The notes beneath the pieces are model-generated. The model made no database searches. It had not been told where the DNA came from and worked only from the letters and a program-made list of their open reading frames with translations. From Sphingomonas sp. OK281 (GTDB lineage: Bacteria > Pseudomonadota > Alphaproteobacteria > Sphingomonadales > Sphingomonadaceae), in contig NZ_FOVZ01000002.1 in NCBI RefSeq assembly GCF_900115295.1, positions 310,001-374,000 on the forward strand: a stretch of DNA of 64,000 bases, read 5' to 3'. Shown in pieces: positions 1-7,580 of this stretch. Each line of letters begins with the position of its first letter. Position 1 is the first letter of the stretch. The position numbers were made by a program, and so were the translations under genes.

Positions 1-726
1 GTACATTTCGTCGAGACCAGCCCCGCGCTGCGTGCCGCGCAGGCCGAGCGCGTGCCCGCTGCGACGTGGCACGACGCGGTCGACACGTTGCCCACCGATC
101 GCCCGCTGATCGTCGTCGCCAACGAGTTCTTCGACGCGCTGCCGATCCGGCAGTTGGTGAAGCGCGAGCAGTGGCATGAACGGCTCGTCGCGGCGCAGGA
201 CCTGCTGTTCCTGCCGATCGCCGGGAAGCCGCTCCCGGATGCCGTCATCCCCGAGCCGTTCCGCGACGCGCCCGCAGGCTCGATCCTGGAAACCTCGCCT
301 GCCGCCGTGACCATCATCCGTGGTCTCGCCAAGCGGATCGCCGCGCAGGGCGGTGCGCTGATCGCGATCGACTATGGCTATGAGGGGCCGGCGCTCGGCG
401 ACACGTTGCAGGCGGTGCGCGGGCATGCGTTCGCCAATCCGTTCGAGGCGCCCGGCGAGCACGACCTGACCGCGCATGTCGACTTCACCACGCTCGCTGC
501 GGCCGCCCAAACGGAGGGCGCGGTCGCATGGGGGCCGGTGACGCAGCGCGACCTGCTCGGCGCGCTCGGGATCGATTCGCGGACGTCGGCGCTCGCCAAG
601 GCGTCGCCTGCGCGGGCGGAAGCACTGGCGGCGGATCGGAGGAGGTTGATGGACGATATGGGTACGCTCTTCAAAGCGCTGGCGATCACCGCGCCGAACT
701 GGCCGACACCGGCGGCATTCGCATGA
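1..726 (+). CDS. SAM-dependent methyltransferase, MidA/NDUFAF7 family (5' partial)
   Basis: The frame is open from base 1, so the N-terminus lies outside the window and about 241 residues remain. Visible parts fit the MidA (DUF185) family: a VVANEFFDALP segment, which follows the SAM-binding half of the fold, a LIAIDYGY segment and a C-terminal helix rich in Arg and Leu. Mitochondrial members methylate an arginine of a complex I subunit; bacterial members are annotated as SAM-dependent methyltransferases without a firm substrate. The stop overlaps the ATG of the next gene by 4 bp, so the two are probably co-translated. The family call is fairly sure; the substrate is unknown. Confidence 0.85.
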   Translation, partial: VHFVETSPALRAAQAERVPAATWHDAVDTLPTDRPLIVVANEFFDALPIRQLVKREQWHERLVAAQDLLFLPIAGKPLPDAVIPEPFRDAPAGSILETSPAAVTIIRGLAKRIAAQGGALIAIDYGYEGPALGDTLQAVRGHAFANPFEAPGEHDLTAHVDFTTLAAAAQTEGAVAWGPVTQRDLLGALGIDSRTSALAKASPARAEALAADRRRLMDDMGTLFKALAITAPNWPTPAAFA

Positions 727-1235
727 TCGCCTATCGCAATGCGGTGCCCGCCGACGGTGCAGAACTCGGTTCGATGGCGAAGCAGTCTTTCACCGATACG
801 TTCGGTACGCTGTACCGGCCTGAAGACCTCGCCGCGTTCCTGGAGCAGACGTTTGGCGAGAACGGGCTTCCGGCGCAACTGTCCGACCCTGCCTTCACGG
901 TGCGGGTCGCGGTGGACGAGGCGGGTGAGATCGTCGGGTTTGCGAAGATCGGCCCGGTGGCGTTTCCCGGCGACTGGCAGGCGACGGCGATCGAACTTCA
1001 CCAGCTTTACGTGCGCAGCGACCAGCATGGTGCGGGTGTCGGCCCGGCGTTGATGGACTGGGTGATCGATGTCGCACGGGCCGATGGCCGGACGGAAGTT
1101 ATCCTTAGCGTGTATGTGGACAACCACCGGGCGCATCGGTTCTATCAGCGATACGGCTTCGTCGAGATCGGGCGGTATGTGTTCATGGTCGGGGAGCAGC
1201 CTGATGATGACCGGATCATGCGGCTTGTGCTGTGA
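723..1235 (+). CDS. GNAT family N-acetyltransferase
   Basis: A 170-residue protein starting at the ATG that overlaps the stop of the upstream methyltransferase (ATGA). It begins MIAYRNAVPADG, as GNAT proteins do, and carries the acetyl-CoA binding region around DQHGAGVGPALMD (residues about 100-112). The C-terminal part, with NHRAHRFYQRYGFVEIGRY, matches the end of the GNAT fold. The frame is open further upstream, but that part overlaps the methyltransferase gene and is not needed. It transfers an acetyl group from acetyl-CoA to an amine; the substrate cannot be told from sequence. Confidence 0.88.
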   Translation: MIAYRNAVPADGAELGSMAKQSFTDTFGTLYRPEDLAAFLEQTFGENGLPAQLSDPAFTVRVAVDEAGEIVGFAKIGPVAFPGDWQATAIELHQLYVRSDQHGAGVGPALMDWVIDVARADGRTEVILSVYVDNHRAHRFYQRYGFVEIGRYVFMVGEQPDDDRIMRLVL

Positions 1236-1265
1236 TCGTCGGCGCTACCAGCATCGCGCGGAACG

Positions 1266-1374
1266 GTACCACCCCGGCGGAGGCCGGGGCCCAATTGGAA
1301 AGGTTGCAGTAACGATGCGCAGTCCCCTGTCAGCAACGTCCCCCAATTGGGCCCCGGCCTTCGCCGGGGTGGAG
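1266..1374. repeat. MITE-like palindromic repeat, family A, copy 1
   Basis: Two inverted arms of about 35 bp (CCCCGGC..GGCCGGGGCCCAATTGG and its complement) enclose a centre of about 45 bp. The same arrangement occurs at 14724-14829 and 29238-29347. This copy is in the opposite orientation to those two, and when reverse-complemented its centre also lines up with theirs. It fills the gap between the acetyltransferase gene and pgeF. Confidence 0.85.
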
Positions 1375-1394
1375 CTATCTGAGGGGCGGTCGCT

Positions 1395-2168
1395 ATGACC
1401 ATCGACCTCATCCGCGCGAAGGCGCTTGGCGACATCCCGCATGGCTTTCTCGGCCGGCGTGGCGGTGTCTCGACCGGGGCGTATGCCAGCCTCAACGTCG
1501 GCATCGGCTCCCATGATGATCCCGCCCACATCGCCGAGAACCGCCGTCGCGCTACCGAGGCGGTGCTGCCCGGTGCGAGACTCGTCGGTCTCTATCAAGT
1601 CCATTCCGCCGACGCGGTCACCGTGATCGAGCCGTTCGACGACGCGATCCGTCCGCATGCCGATGCGCTGGTCACTGACCGGCCCGGCCTCGCGCTCGGC
1701 ATCCTCACCGCGGACTGCGCGCCCGTCTTGTTCGCCGACGCGCACGCCGGCGTCGTTGCGGCAGCCCATGCCGGCTGGAAAGGCGCGCTCGGCGGCGTCA
1801 CCGATGCGACGATCCTCGCGATGGAGGCGATCGGTGCGCACCGCGACCGGATCGTCGCCGCGGTCGGGCCGTGCATCGCGCGCGCCAGCTATGAGGTCGA
1901 CGACGGCTTCATCCGCCGGTTCTGCGAGGCGGATCCGGAGAACGAGCGCTTCTTCGCGGACGGTCGCGCCGTCGAGAACAGGGGCGATCATTACCAGTTC
2001 GACCTGGAGGCCTATGTCGTCAGCCGTCTCGCGGTCGCCGGGATCGGCCGGATCGAGGCGCTCGGGCTCGACACGTACACCGATGACGATCGCTTCTTCA
2101 GCTATCGGCGCGCGACCCATCGCGGCGAGCCCTCCTATGGGCGCCAGATCAGCATAATCGGGCTGTAA
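1395..2168 (+). CDS. pgeF: Peptidoglycan editing factor / multicopper-oxidase-like laccase domain protein
   Basis: A 257-residue protein of the YfiH/PgeF family, of usual length. Diagnostic segments are GVSTGAYASLNVG near the N-terminus, LTADCAPVLF (about 104-113), AAHAGWKGALGG (about 121-132) and GPCIARASYEV. These contain the His and Cys residues that bind zinc in the family. Members have been described as purine nucleoside phosphorylases/adenosine deaminases and, in Escherichia coli, as removing wrong L-Ser from peptidoglycan precursors. The ATG has a GAGGGG stretch just upstream. It lies in the same direction as the methyltransferase gene but behind a repeat. Confidence 0.93.
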   Translation: MTIDLIRAKALGDIPHGFLGRRGGVSTGAYASLNVGIGSHDDPAHIAENRRRATEAVLPGARLVGLYQVHSADAVTVIEPFDDAIRPHADALVTDRPGLALGILTADCAPVLFADAHAGVVAAAHAGWKGALGGVTDATILAMEAIGAHRDRIVAAVGPCIARASYEVDDGFIRRFCEADPENERFFADGRAVENRGDHYQFDLEAYVVSRLAVAGIGRIEALGLDTYTDDDRFFSYRRATHRGEPSYGRQISIIGL

Positions 2169-2258
2169 CGGAAGGCCGTAACGGTTCCCAAAGCCTGCGC
2201 CGGTCGTTTAGGCTCCGCACATCGGCTCGCATAAGACGGGCCACGCAGGAGCATATTG

Positions 2259-3605
2259 ATGTCCGATACCCCCGAAAACGCCGGCGCCGTCCCCGCCGAA
2301 ACCGAAGCGGACCTGACCGGCGTAGCGGCACGCGTCGCGCCGAAGCCCGAGATCGAGAAGATCGGCGGGCGGAAACTGAAGCCGTCGACGCTGATGATGG
2401 GCCACGGCTACGACCCCGCGCTGTCGGAAGGCTCGCTGAAGCCGCCGATCTTCCTCACCTCGACGTTCGTGTTTCCCAATGCGGCGGCGGGCAAGCGTCA
2501 CTTCGAAGGCGTTACCGGCAAGCGTCCGGGCGGTGCCGAGGGGCTCGTCTATTCGCGCTTCAACGGGCCGAACCAGGAAATCCTCGAGGATCGTCTTGGC
2601 GTCTGGGAAGAGGCGGAGGACGCGCTCGCCTTCTCGTCGGGCATGTCGGCGATCGCCACGCTGTTCCTGGCGATGGTCAAGCCGGGCGACACGATCGTCC
2701 ATTCGGGGCCGTTGTACGCGGCGACCGAGACGCTGATCGGGCGCGTGCTCGGCAAGTTCGGGGTCAAGTGGCTCGACTTCCCGGCTGGTGCGACGCGCGA
2801 GGAGATCGACGCGGTGATGACCGAGGCGGCGACCGGTAACGTCGCGCTTATCTATCTCGAAAGCCCGGCGAACCCGACCAACGCGCTGGTCGACGTCGAG
2901 GCGGTCGCGGCCAGCCGTGACGCGATCTTCAAGGGTGAGAAGCCGCCGATCGCGATCGACAACACCTTCCTCGGACCGCTGTGGTTCCAGCCGCTCAAGC
3001 ATGGTGCGGATATCGTCGTGTACTCGCTGACCAAGTATGTCGGCGGGCATTCGGATCTGGTCGCGGGCGGCGTGCTGGGGTCGAAGGAGCACATCAACAC
3101 GATCCGGACGATGCGGAACACGATCGGGACGATCACCGATCCGAACACCGCGTGGATGCTGTTGCGATCGCTGGAGACTCTCGAACTGCGGATGAGCCGT
3201 GCAGGAGAGAACGCGGCGAAGGTCTGCGCTTTTCTCCGTCACCATCCGAAGGTGGAGCGGGTCGCGTATCTGGGCTTCCTCGAGGACGAGCCGGGTATGG
3301 AGCGGCAAGCGGACATCTATCGTCGCCATTGCACGGGCGGCGGTTCGACCTTCTCGCTGTATCTCAAGGGCGGCGAGCGCGAGAGCTTCGCGTTCCTCGA
3401 TGCGCTGAAGATCGCCAAGCTGGCGGTGTCGCTGGGTGGGACCGAGACACTGGCTAGCCATCCTGCGGGGATGACGCATCTGTCGGTGCCGGATGCGCGC
3501 AAGCAGGCGCTGGGGATCACGGACAACCTCGTCCGGATCTCGATCGGGGTGGAGGATCCGGACGATCTGATCGCCGATTTCGAGCAGGCGTTGGACACGA
3601 TCTGA
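2259..3605 (+). CDS. Cystathionine gamma-synthase family PLP-dependent trans-sulfuration enzyme
   Basis: A 448-residue fold-type I PLP enzyme. The Schiff-base lysine is K259 in SLTKYVGGHSD, and the phosphate-binding serine region is FSSGMSAIATL (about 125-135). YSRFNGPNQ (about 98-106) replaces the usual YSRYGNPT. The N-terminal extension of about 45 residues is longer than in MetB or MetC, as in an alphaproteobacterial subfamily. It may be a cystathionine gamma-synthase, beta-lyase or methionine gamma-lyase; sequence alone does not decide. The ATG at 2259 follows GCAGGAGC. An in-frame TTG at 2256 is less likely. Confidence 0.88.
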   Translation: MSDTPENAGAVPAETEADLTGVAARVAPKPEIEKIGGRKLKPSTLMMGHGYDPALSEGSLKPPIFLTSTFVFPNAAAGKRHFEGVTGKRPGGAEGLVYSRFNGPNQEILEDRLGVWEEAEDALAFSSGMSAIATLFLAMVKPGDTIVHSGPLYAATETLIGRVLGKFGVKWLDFPAGATREEIDAVMTEAATGNVALIYLESPANPTNALVDVEAVAASRDAIFKGEKPPIAIDNTFLGPLWFQPLKHGADIVVYSLTKYVGGHSDLVAGGVLGSKEHINTIRTMRNTIGTITDPNTAWMLLRSLETLELRMSRAGENAAKVCAFLRHHPKVERVAYLGFLEDEPGMERQADIYRRHCTGGGSTFSLYLKGGERESFAFLDALKIAKLAVSLGGTETLASHPAGMTHLSVPDARKQALGITDNLVRISIGVEDPDDLIADFEQALDTI

Positions 3606-3633
3606 GCTGCTTAGACAACTCCCGATTTTTGTT

Positions 3634-3722
3634 CTCCCGCGAAGGGTCTCCCTTCAAAGTAATACTTTGAAGGGGCCCTGACGGCGGGAGCCCAGACTGG
3701 GTCCCCGCCTTTGCGGGGAAAC
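3634..3722. repeat. Palindromic intergenic repeat, family H
   Basis: An imperfect inverted repeat with outer arms TTCTCCCGCGAAGG and CCTTTGCGGGGAA. It contains a nested hairpin (CTTCAAAG..CTTTGAAG) and the phrase CCCAGACTGGG, which is echoed at 29138-29170. It lies between two genes of the same direction and could end transcription of the trans-sulfuration gene. Confidence 0.65.
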
Positions 3723-3794
3723 AAGGAGTGGGCGTTACACAAGTGGCGCAAGGCGGGCGGGTTTTGGGTGAAGTCTTCGCCTTGACCCGCTAGC

Positions 3795-4322
3795 ATGCTG
3801 CCAATGCCGATCTTTACCCCCATCCCGCAGCACGAGTTCGTCGCTGCAATCCACATCCTCGCCGCCAAGCTGGTCGAGGATACCGCGTGGAAACCCGATT
3901 ATATCATCGGGATCGGTCGCGGTGGGCTCGTGCCGGCGGTGTTCCTCAGCCATGCGATCGGATTGCCGACGCTGTCGGTCGATTATTCGAGCCAGGTGAA
4001 GGACTTTGCCGACGAACCGCTGGTCAAGCTTGCCGCGCGCACGCGCGAGGGTGAGCGGCTGTTGTTTCTCGACGACATCAATGATTCGGGGCGGACGATC
4101 ACGCATCTGCGCGGCGCGCTGGCGGCGGCAGGTGCGGTCGAGGGGGCGGTGCGGTTTGCGATGCTGATCGACAACGTCAGTTCGGCCGAGCGGATCGAGT
4201 ATTGTGCGCGGACGATCGACCGGGCTGTGACGAAGGACTGGTTCGTGTTTCCCTGGGAGGCGGTGGCGCCGGCTGCGGCGATTGCCGAGGATGCGGCGGA
4301 AGTGCCTGAGCGGATTGCGTAA
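3795..4322 (+). CDS. Phosphoribosyltransferase domain protein (xanthine/hypoxanthine type)
   Basis: A 175-residue type I phosphoribosyltransferase. The PRPP-binding loop is LLFLDDINDSGRTI (about 92-105), preceded by IIGIGRGGLVPAVFLSHAIG, the first core strand and loop. A hydrophobic hood segment follows, ending in WFVFPWEA, as in bacterial xanthine/hypoxanthine-guanine phosphoribosyltransferase-like proteins. It probably joins PRPP to a purine base, but related proteins have other substrates. The start may be 3795 or the second ATG at 3804. It is flanked by palindromic repeats on both sides and appears to be a single transcription unit. Confidence 0.82.
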   Translation: MLPMPIFTPIPQHEFVAAIHILAAKLVEDTAWKPDYIIGIGRGGLVPAVFLSHAIGLPTLSVDYSSQVKDFADEPLVKLAARTREGERLLFLDDINDSGRTITHLRGALAAAGAVEGAVRFAMLIDNVSSAERIEYCARTIDRAVTKDWFVFPWEAVAPAAAIAEDAAEVPERIA

Positions 4323-4332
4323 TGTCTTGTTC

Positions 4333-4405
4333 TTCTGCGAATGCAGGAGGCCAGAGTTGCGCGGTCTGGGCTGAGTAACCCTGGATCCCTGCGTTCGCAG
4401 GAAAA
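4333..4405. repeat. Palindromic intergenic repeat
   Basis: An inverted repeat with arms CTGCGAATGCAGG and CCTGCGTTCGCAGG around a centre that contains CCAGAGTTGCGCGGTCTGGG. It lies just after the phosphoribosyltransferase stop and may form a stem in the transcript. Confidence 0.65.
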
Positions 4406-4420
4406 CGATAGACGAACAAA

Positions 4421-4449
4421 GGGCCGGCTCCCGTATGGGAAGCCGGCCC
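4421..4449. terminator. Strong hairpin in a convergent gap
   Basis: A perfect 9-bp stem (GGGCCGGCT / AGCCGGCCC) with an 11-nt loop, preceded by AACAAA on the plus strand. That reads as a T-rich tract on the minus strand, so the stem best ends transcription coming from the minus-strand glycine-zipper gene, though it may act both ways. A second small hairpin (CCCGGGCTTTGCCGGG) ends at about 4608, next to that gene's stop. Confidence 0.6.
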
Positions 4450-4608
4450 TCGCCCTCGATACGCTACGCGAGGGAACTGGGAAACTGGTTGGGCTCGAAC
4501 GGGCGGGACGTCGGCAAAGCCGTCGTCGGTCGGGTCAGGCTGAGCCTGCCCGCCGTCCGTGCCGGCGGTTGCTCGCTTTCGCTAGCACCGGCCCGGGCTT
4601 TGCCGGGC

Positions 4609-5004
4609 TTACCGCCGGCAGTACCCCGGATTATCCGACTTATCGATTGCATTGCCGGCGAGGCCGCCACCGGCTGCACCGAGGACTGCGCCTAGCGTCC
4701 GGTCACCACGACCGGCGATGGTGTGGCCGAGCAGACCGCCGGCGAGCGCGCCGATGATCGTGCCGCCGGTGTTGTCGCAGCCGCGACGGCTGCGCGCGTT
4801 GTAGCGGCGGTCGTTGCCGCGATACTCGCGGTAGTCGCCGCGATAGCCACGGTCGTAGCCACCATCGCGGTAGCCGCCACCCTGGTAGCCATCGTAGCCA
4901 CGCTCGTAGCGCGAGCCCCAGCGCTGCGCATCGGCGGCGGCGGGCACGAGGGCGGTCGCACCCAATGCGAGGGCACTGGCGGCGAGTGTAAAAGTCTTGA
5001 ACAT
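4609..5004 (-). CDS. Glycine-zipper 2TM-domain envelope protein
   Basis: A 131-residue protein with a signal peptide (MFKTFTLAASALALGATALV, cleavage probably after AAADA). A low-complexity central part follows, rich in Gly, Tyr, Arg and Asp (repeats like GYDGYQGGGYRDGGYD). The C-terminus is a glycine zipper (GTIIGALAGGLLGHTIAG and LGAVLGAAGGGLAGNAI), as in the 17-kDa surface antigen family. The frame extends upstream across the divergent gene, but the signal peptide fixes the start at 5004, with a GGGAG-like site upstream. It is probably periplasmic or inserted in the outer membrane. No specific function is known. Confidence 0.85.
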   Translation of the reverse strand: MFKTFTLAASALALGATALVPAAADAQRWGSRYERGYDGYQGGGYRDGGYDRGYRGDYREYRGNDRRYNARSRRGCDNTGGTIIGALAGGLLGHTIAGRGDRTLGAVLGAAGGGLAGNAIDKSDNPGYCRR

Positions 5005-5160
5005 CGTGCGTCTCCCGTTGGGGATTTCGGCGGCGGCGAGGGCCGTGCTTCTATCCTCGATGAGACGCTTATGGGTGATTCGCATTGAGCTAAGCCTGAA
5101 TGCCTCCGTTATCCGCTGTTCATGCTTCCGCGGATCGCCGGACACCCTATGAGGGATGCG

Positions 5161-6186
5161 ATGCGGCGCTTGATCTCTGTCCTGTTCGTCGTCGTGAGCG
5201 TCTGCGCGATCGTGCCGACCTGGTCGGGCGAAGCGCGGCTCGACCTGCTCGGCAAGCGTGCGCAGTTGACCGCGACGCGCGTGATGCTCGATCGCACCAG
5301 ACCGCGGCATGTGCGGGTCGGCGGGCTCACCTATCTTGGCGGGGTGGCGCTCGACAGTCGCGATCCGGCGTTTGGGGGATTCTCGTCGCTCGACGTTGCG
5401 CCGGCGGCGAACGGCAATCGCTTCACGATGCTGAGCGACGGCGGCAATATCGTCCAGTTCGACATGGGGGCCGACTGGCTCCCGCACCGGGTCGCGTTCG
5501 AGAACCTGCCTGCGGGGCCTGGCATCGGCTGGGAAAAGCGCGACCGCGACAGCGAATCGATGGCGATCGATCCGGTTACGGGGAAAATCTGGGTCGGCTT
5601 CGAGAATGGTAATTCGATCTGGCGCTATGCTGCGGGATTTGCGCGGTACGAGGCGCGGGTGATGCCGGAGGCGATGCGGAAATGGCCGTCGAACGGCGGT
5701 CCCGAATCGATGGCGCAGCTGCCCGATGGGCGTTTCGTCGTCATCAGCGAGGAGGCACATGTCCGTCGGCAAGACTGGTCCGGGTCGGAAGGCGAGCGGC
5801 TGCATACGCGGGAGGCGCTGATCTTCGCGGGCGATCCGGCCGGAGCGGGGGTGCCTGAGCGATTCGCGTATGAGCCGTTCGGGCGATATGACCCGTCGGA
5901 CGTCACCGCGTTGCCGAATGGCGACCTGCTCGTGCTCGATCGTGGTTTCCGACTGCCGTTCACGTTCTCGGCGCGGATATCGCGGGTCGCGGCACGGGAC
6001 GTGGCGGCGGGGCGAATCGCGCGCGGCCGTCTGATCGCGACGATCGATGCGCCGCTGATCCACGATAATTTCGAAGGGATCGACACGACGGTCGAGAACG
6101 GCGCGACGATCGTGTGGATCGTGTCGGACGACAACCAGATGTTTCTCCAGCGGACTCTGCTGCTGAAGTTCATGCTGGATCGCTAG
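5161..6186 (+). CDS. Secreted esterase-like activity of phytase family protein (PF13449-like)
   Basis: A 341-residue protein beginning with a hydrophobic signal segment (MRRLISVLFVVVSVCAIVP). The ATG at 5161 has GAGGG five bases upstream; an in-frame ATG at 5149 and a further one at 5122 are less likely. The body shows repeated beta-strand segments typical of a propeller: FGGFSSLDVAP, FTMLSDGGNIVQFD, ESMAIDPVTGKIWVGFEN, ESMAQLPDGRFVVISEE and NFEGIDTT. This fits the phytase-like esterase family (PF13449). It is probably periplasmic; the substrate is unknown. It is divergent from the glycine-zipper gene and converges on rpmB. Confidence 0.8.
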   Translation: MRRLISVLFVVVSVCAIVPTWSGEARLDLLGKRAQLTATRVMLDRTRPRHVRVGGLTYLGGVALDSRDPAFGGFSSLDVAPAANGNRFTMLSDGGNIVQFDMGADWLPHRVAFENLPAGPGIGWEKRDRDSESMAIDPVTGKIWVGFENGNSIWRYAAGFARYEARVMPEAMRKWPSNGGPESMAQLPDGRFVVISEEAHVRRQDWSGSEGERLHTREALIFAGDPAGAGVPERFAYEPFGRYDPSDVTALPNGDLLVLDRGFRLPFTFSARISRVAARDVAAGRIARGRLIATIDAPLIHDNFEGIDTTVENGATIVWIVSDDNQMFLQRTLLLKFMLDR

Positions 6187-6201
6187 CCCACAAACGCCGA
6201 C

Positions 6202-6230
6202 GGCCCGCCCTGCGTGGTGCAGGGCGGGCC
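6202..6230. terminator. Bidirectional hairpin between esterase gene and rpmB
   Basis: A perfect 12-bp GC-rich stem (GGCCCGCCCTGC / GCAGGGCGGGCC) with a 5-nt loop, placed 16 bp after the esterase stop and 51 bp before the rpmB stop. There is no long T-tract on either side. It can serve both convergent genes. Confidence 0.65.
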
Positions 6231-6281
6231 GCGGTGATCGTCTTGCCCGCCGCTATGCAGCGGGGACCTCAATCGTCGCTG

Positions 6282-6581
6282 TTAGGCGGCGACTGCCGAC
6301 GATGCGATCTTCTTGACGACTTCGCGCTTGAGGCGGCGAACGCGGAGCGACAGCTTGTCGTCCGAGGTCTTCACCAGCCAGTTGTCGAGGCCACCGTTAT
6401 GCTCGACGGTGCGCAGGCCATGCGTCGAGACGCGCAGCTTGACGCCCTTCTCGAGCGAATCGGAGAGAAGCGTGACGTTCTGCAGGTTCGGCAGGAACGT
6501 GCGCTTGGTCTTGTTGTTGGCGTGGGAGACGTTGTTCCCGACCATCCGGCCCTTGCCGGTCAGTTCGCAAATGCGCGACAT
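6282..6581 (-). CDS. rpmB: 50S ribosomal protein L28
   Basis: A 99-residue protein starting [20 protein letters not shown], the conserved N-terminus of L28, followed by [15 protein letters not shown] and a basic C-terminal half. The length fits the longer alphaproteobacterial form (about 97-100 residues). It lacks the CxxC zinc pairs of some L28 paralogues, having only one Cys. It is a structural protein of the large ribosomal subunit. It stands alone, with no L33 gene beside it. Confidence 0.97.
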   Translation of the reverse strand: MSRICELTGKGRMVGNNVSHANNKTKRTFLPNLQNVTLLSDSLEKGVKLRVSTHGLRTVEHNGGLDNWLVKTSDDKLSLRVRRLKREVVKKIASSAVAA

Positions 6582-6740
6582 GTGATTACCTATTCAAGTG
6601 TCGGGAGGAACCCCGGAAAGGCGCGCGGATAGCTGGCACGCCGGCTTTCGTCAACCGATTCACGTAAAACGCGTTGTGCAACCGGCAGCGCTCGGCGACG
6701 TTGTTACGCTATCGAACTGTTCAATAAAAGGGGATGTCTC

Positions 6741-6959
6741 ATGCGTACGCTCTTGTCACTCGTCGCGATCGCGGTGCTCGTCGTGGTCGGCCTGATGTAT
6801 TTCGGGATCATCAACATCGATCAGACTCGCCCCGGGGTGGTCCAGGCGCCGAAGTTTCAGGCCGACGTCGCCAAGGTCACGCTCGGTACGGAGAACAAGA
6901 CCGTCGCGGTGCCGACGATCAACGTCGAGAAGCCGGCGAACAGCCAGGCACCGAACTGA
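6741..6959 (+). CDS. Small single-pass membrane protein of unknown function
   Basis: A 72-residue protein whose first 25 residues form one hydrophobic helix (LLSLVAIAVLVVVGLMYFGI), followed by a polar tail of about 45 residues rich in Val, Thr and Asn. The ATG has AAAGGGGA upstream, a good ribosome-binding site. The protein may be membrane-anchored with a periplasmic tail. I do not recognise a named family. It lies 40 bp upstream of tadA in the same direction. Confidence 0.7.
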   Translation: MRTLLSLVAIAVLVVVGLMYFGIINIDQTRPGVVQAPKFQADVAKVTLGTENKTVAVPTINVEKPANSQAPN

Positions 6960-6998
6960 TCTTTACGCGGGGCGGGCGGCGGGGCAGGGCCTGAGGCC

Positions 6999-7448
6999 AT
7001 GTTTCCCGTCCCCGAACCCATGCGCCGCGCGCTCGACGCGGCACGCGATGCGGCGCTGGCTGGGGAAGTCCCGGTTGGCGCCGTTGTCGTTAGGGACGGC
7101 GTGATTATCGCGACGGGGGCCAATGCGCCGCGGTCGTTGTGCGATCCGACTGCGCATGCAGAGATCCAGGCGATTCGCGCTGCTGCTTTGGTTCTGGGCA
7201 GCGACCGGCTCGAGGGGTGCGATCTCTGGGTGACGCTGGAGCCATGCGCGATGTGTGCTGGGGCGATCGCGCATGCCCGGATCGCGCGGCTCTATTATGG
7301 GGCGGCGGATGTTAAGGGCGGTGCGGTGGAGCATGGACCGCGGTTTTTCGGGCAGCCGACGTGTCATCATCGGCCTGAGGTTTATGCGGGAATTGCGGAG
7401 ACCGAGGCTGCGGGGATCCTGCGCGAGTTCTTTGCTAGTCGGAGGTAG
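6999..7448 (+). CDS. tadA: tRNA-specific adenosine(34) deaminase
   Basis: A 149-residue cytidine-deaminase-fold enzyme. The catalytic zinc site is complete: HAE (about 52-54) and PCAMCAGA (about 84-91). It converts A34 to inosine in the anticodon of tRNA-Arg(ACG), allowing wobble reading. RLYYGAADVKGGAVEHG, which follows the PCxxC motif, and the length are normal for TadA. It converges with pepN across a palindromic repeat. The call is firm; CodA-like or guanine deaminase relatives are less similar. Confidence 0.94.
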   Translation: MFPVPEPMRRALDAARDAALAGEVPVGAVVVRDGVIIATGANAPRSLCDPTAHAEIQAIRAAALVLGSDRLEGCDLWVTLEPCAMCAGAIAHARIARLYYGAADVKGGAVEHGPRFFGQPTCHHRPEVYAGIAETEAAGILREFFASRR

Positions 7449-7460
7449 AGCATTGTCCAT

Positions 7461-7576
7461 GATCCTCCCCTGCAAGGGGAGGTGGCGCGAAGCGACGGAG
7501 GGGTGACACTCCATCGACGGCGCGTCACCCCTCCGTCAGCGCAATGCGCTGCCACCTCCCCTTGCAGGGGAGGATC
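7461..7576. repeat. Palindromic repeat, family B, copy 1
   Basis: A near-perfect 116-bp palindrome with outer arms GATCCTCCCCTGCAAGGGGA and its complement, and inner arms GACGGAGGGGTGAC / GTCACCCCTCCGTC. Each outer arm is itself a small hairpin. The same design is at 44517-44643 and, in worn form, at 17866-17974. It fills the whole convergent gap between tadA and pepN, where it can act as a two-way terminator. Confidence 0.85.
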
Positions 7577-7580
7577 AGGT

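Noticed and set aside
2169..2258. Possible SAM riboswitch upstream of the trans-sulfuration gene
   Set aside because: The leader has some stems, but I could not fit the SAM-II or SAH consensus; a covariance-model search would settle it.
5005..6063. Upstream extension of the glycine-zipper frame
   Set aside because: It runs antisense through the esterase gene; the signal peptide at 5004 defines the true start.
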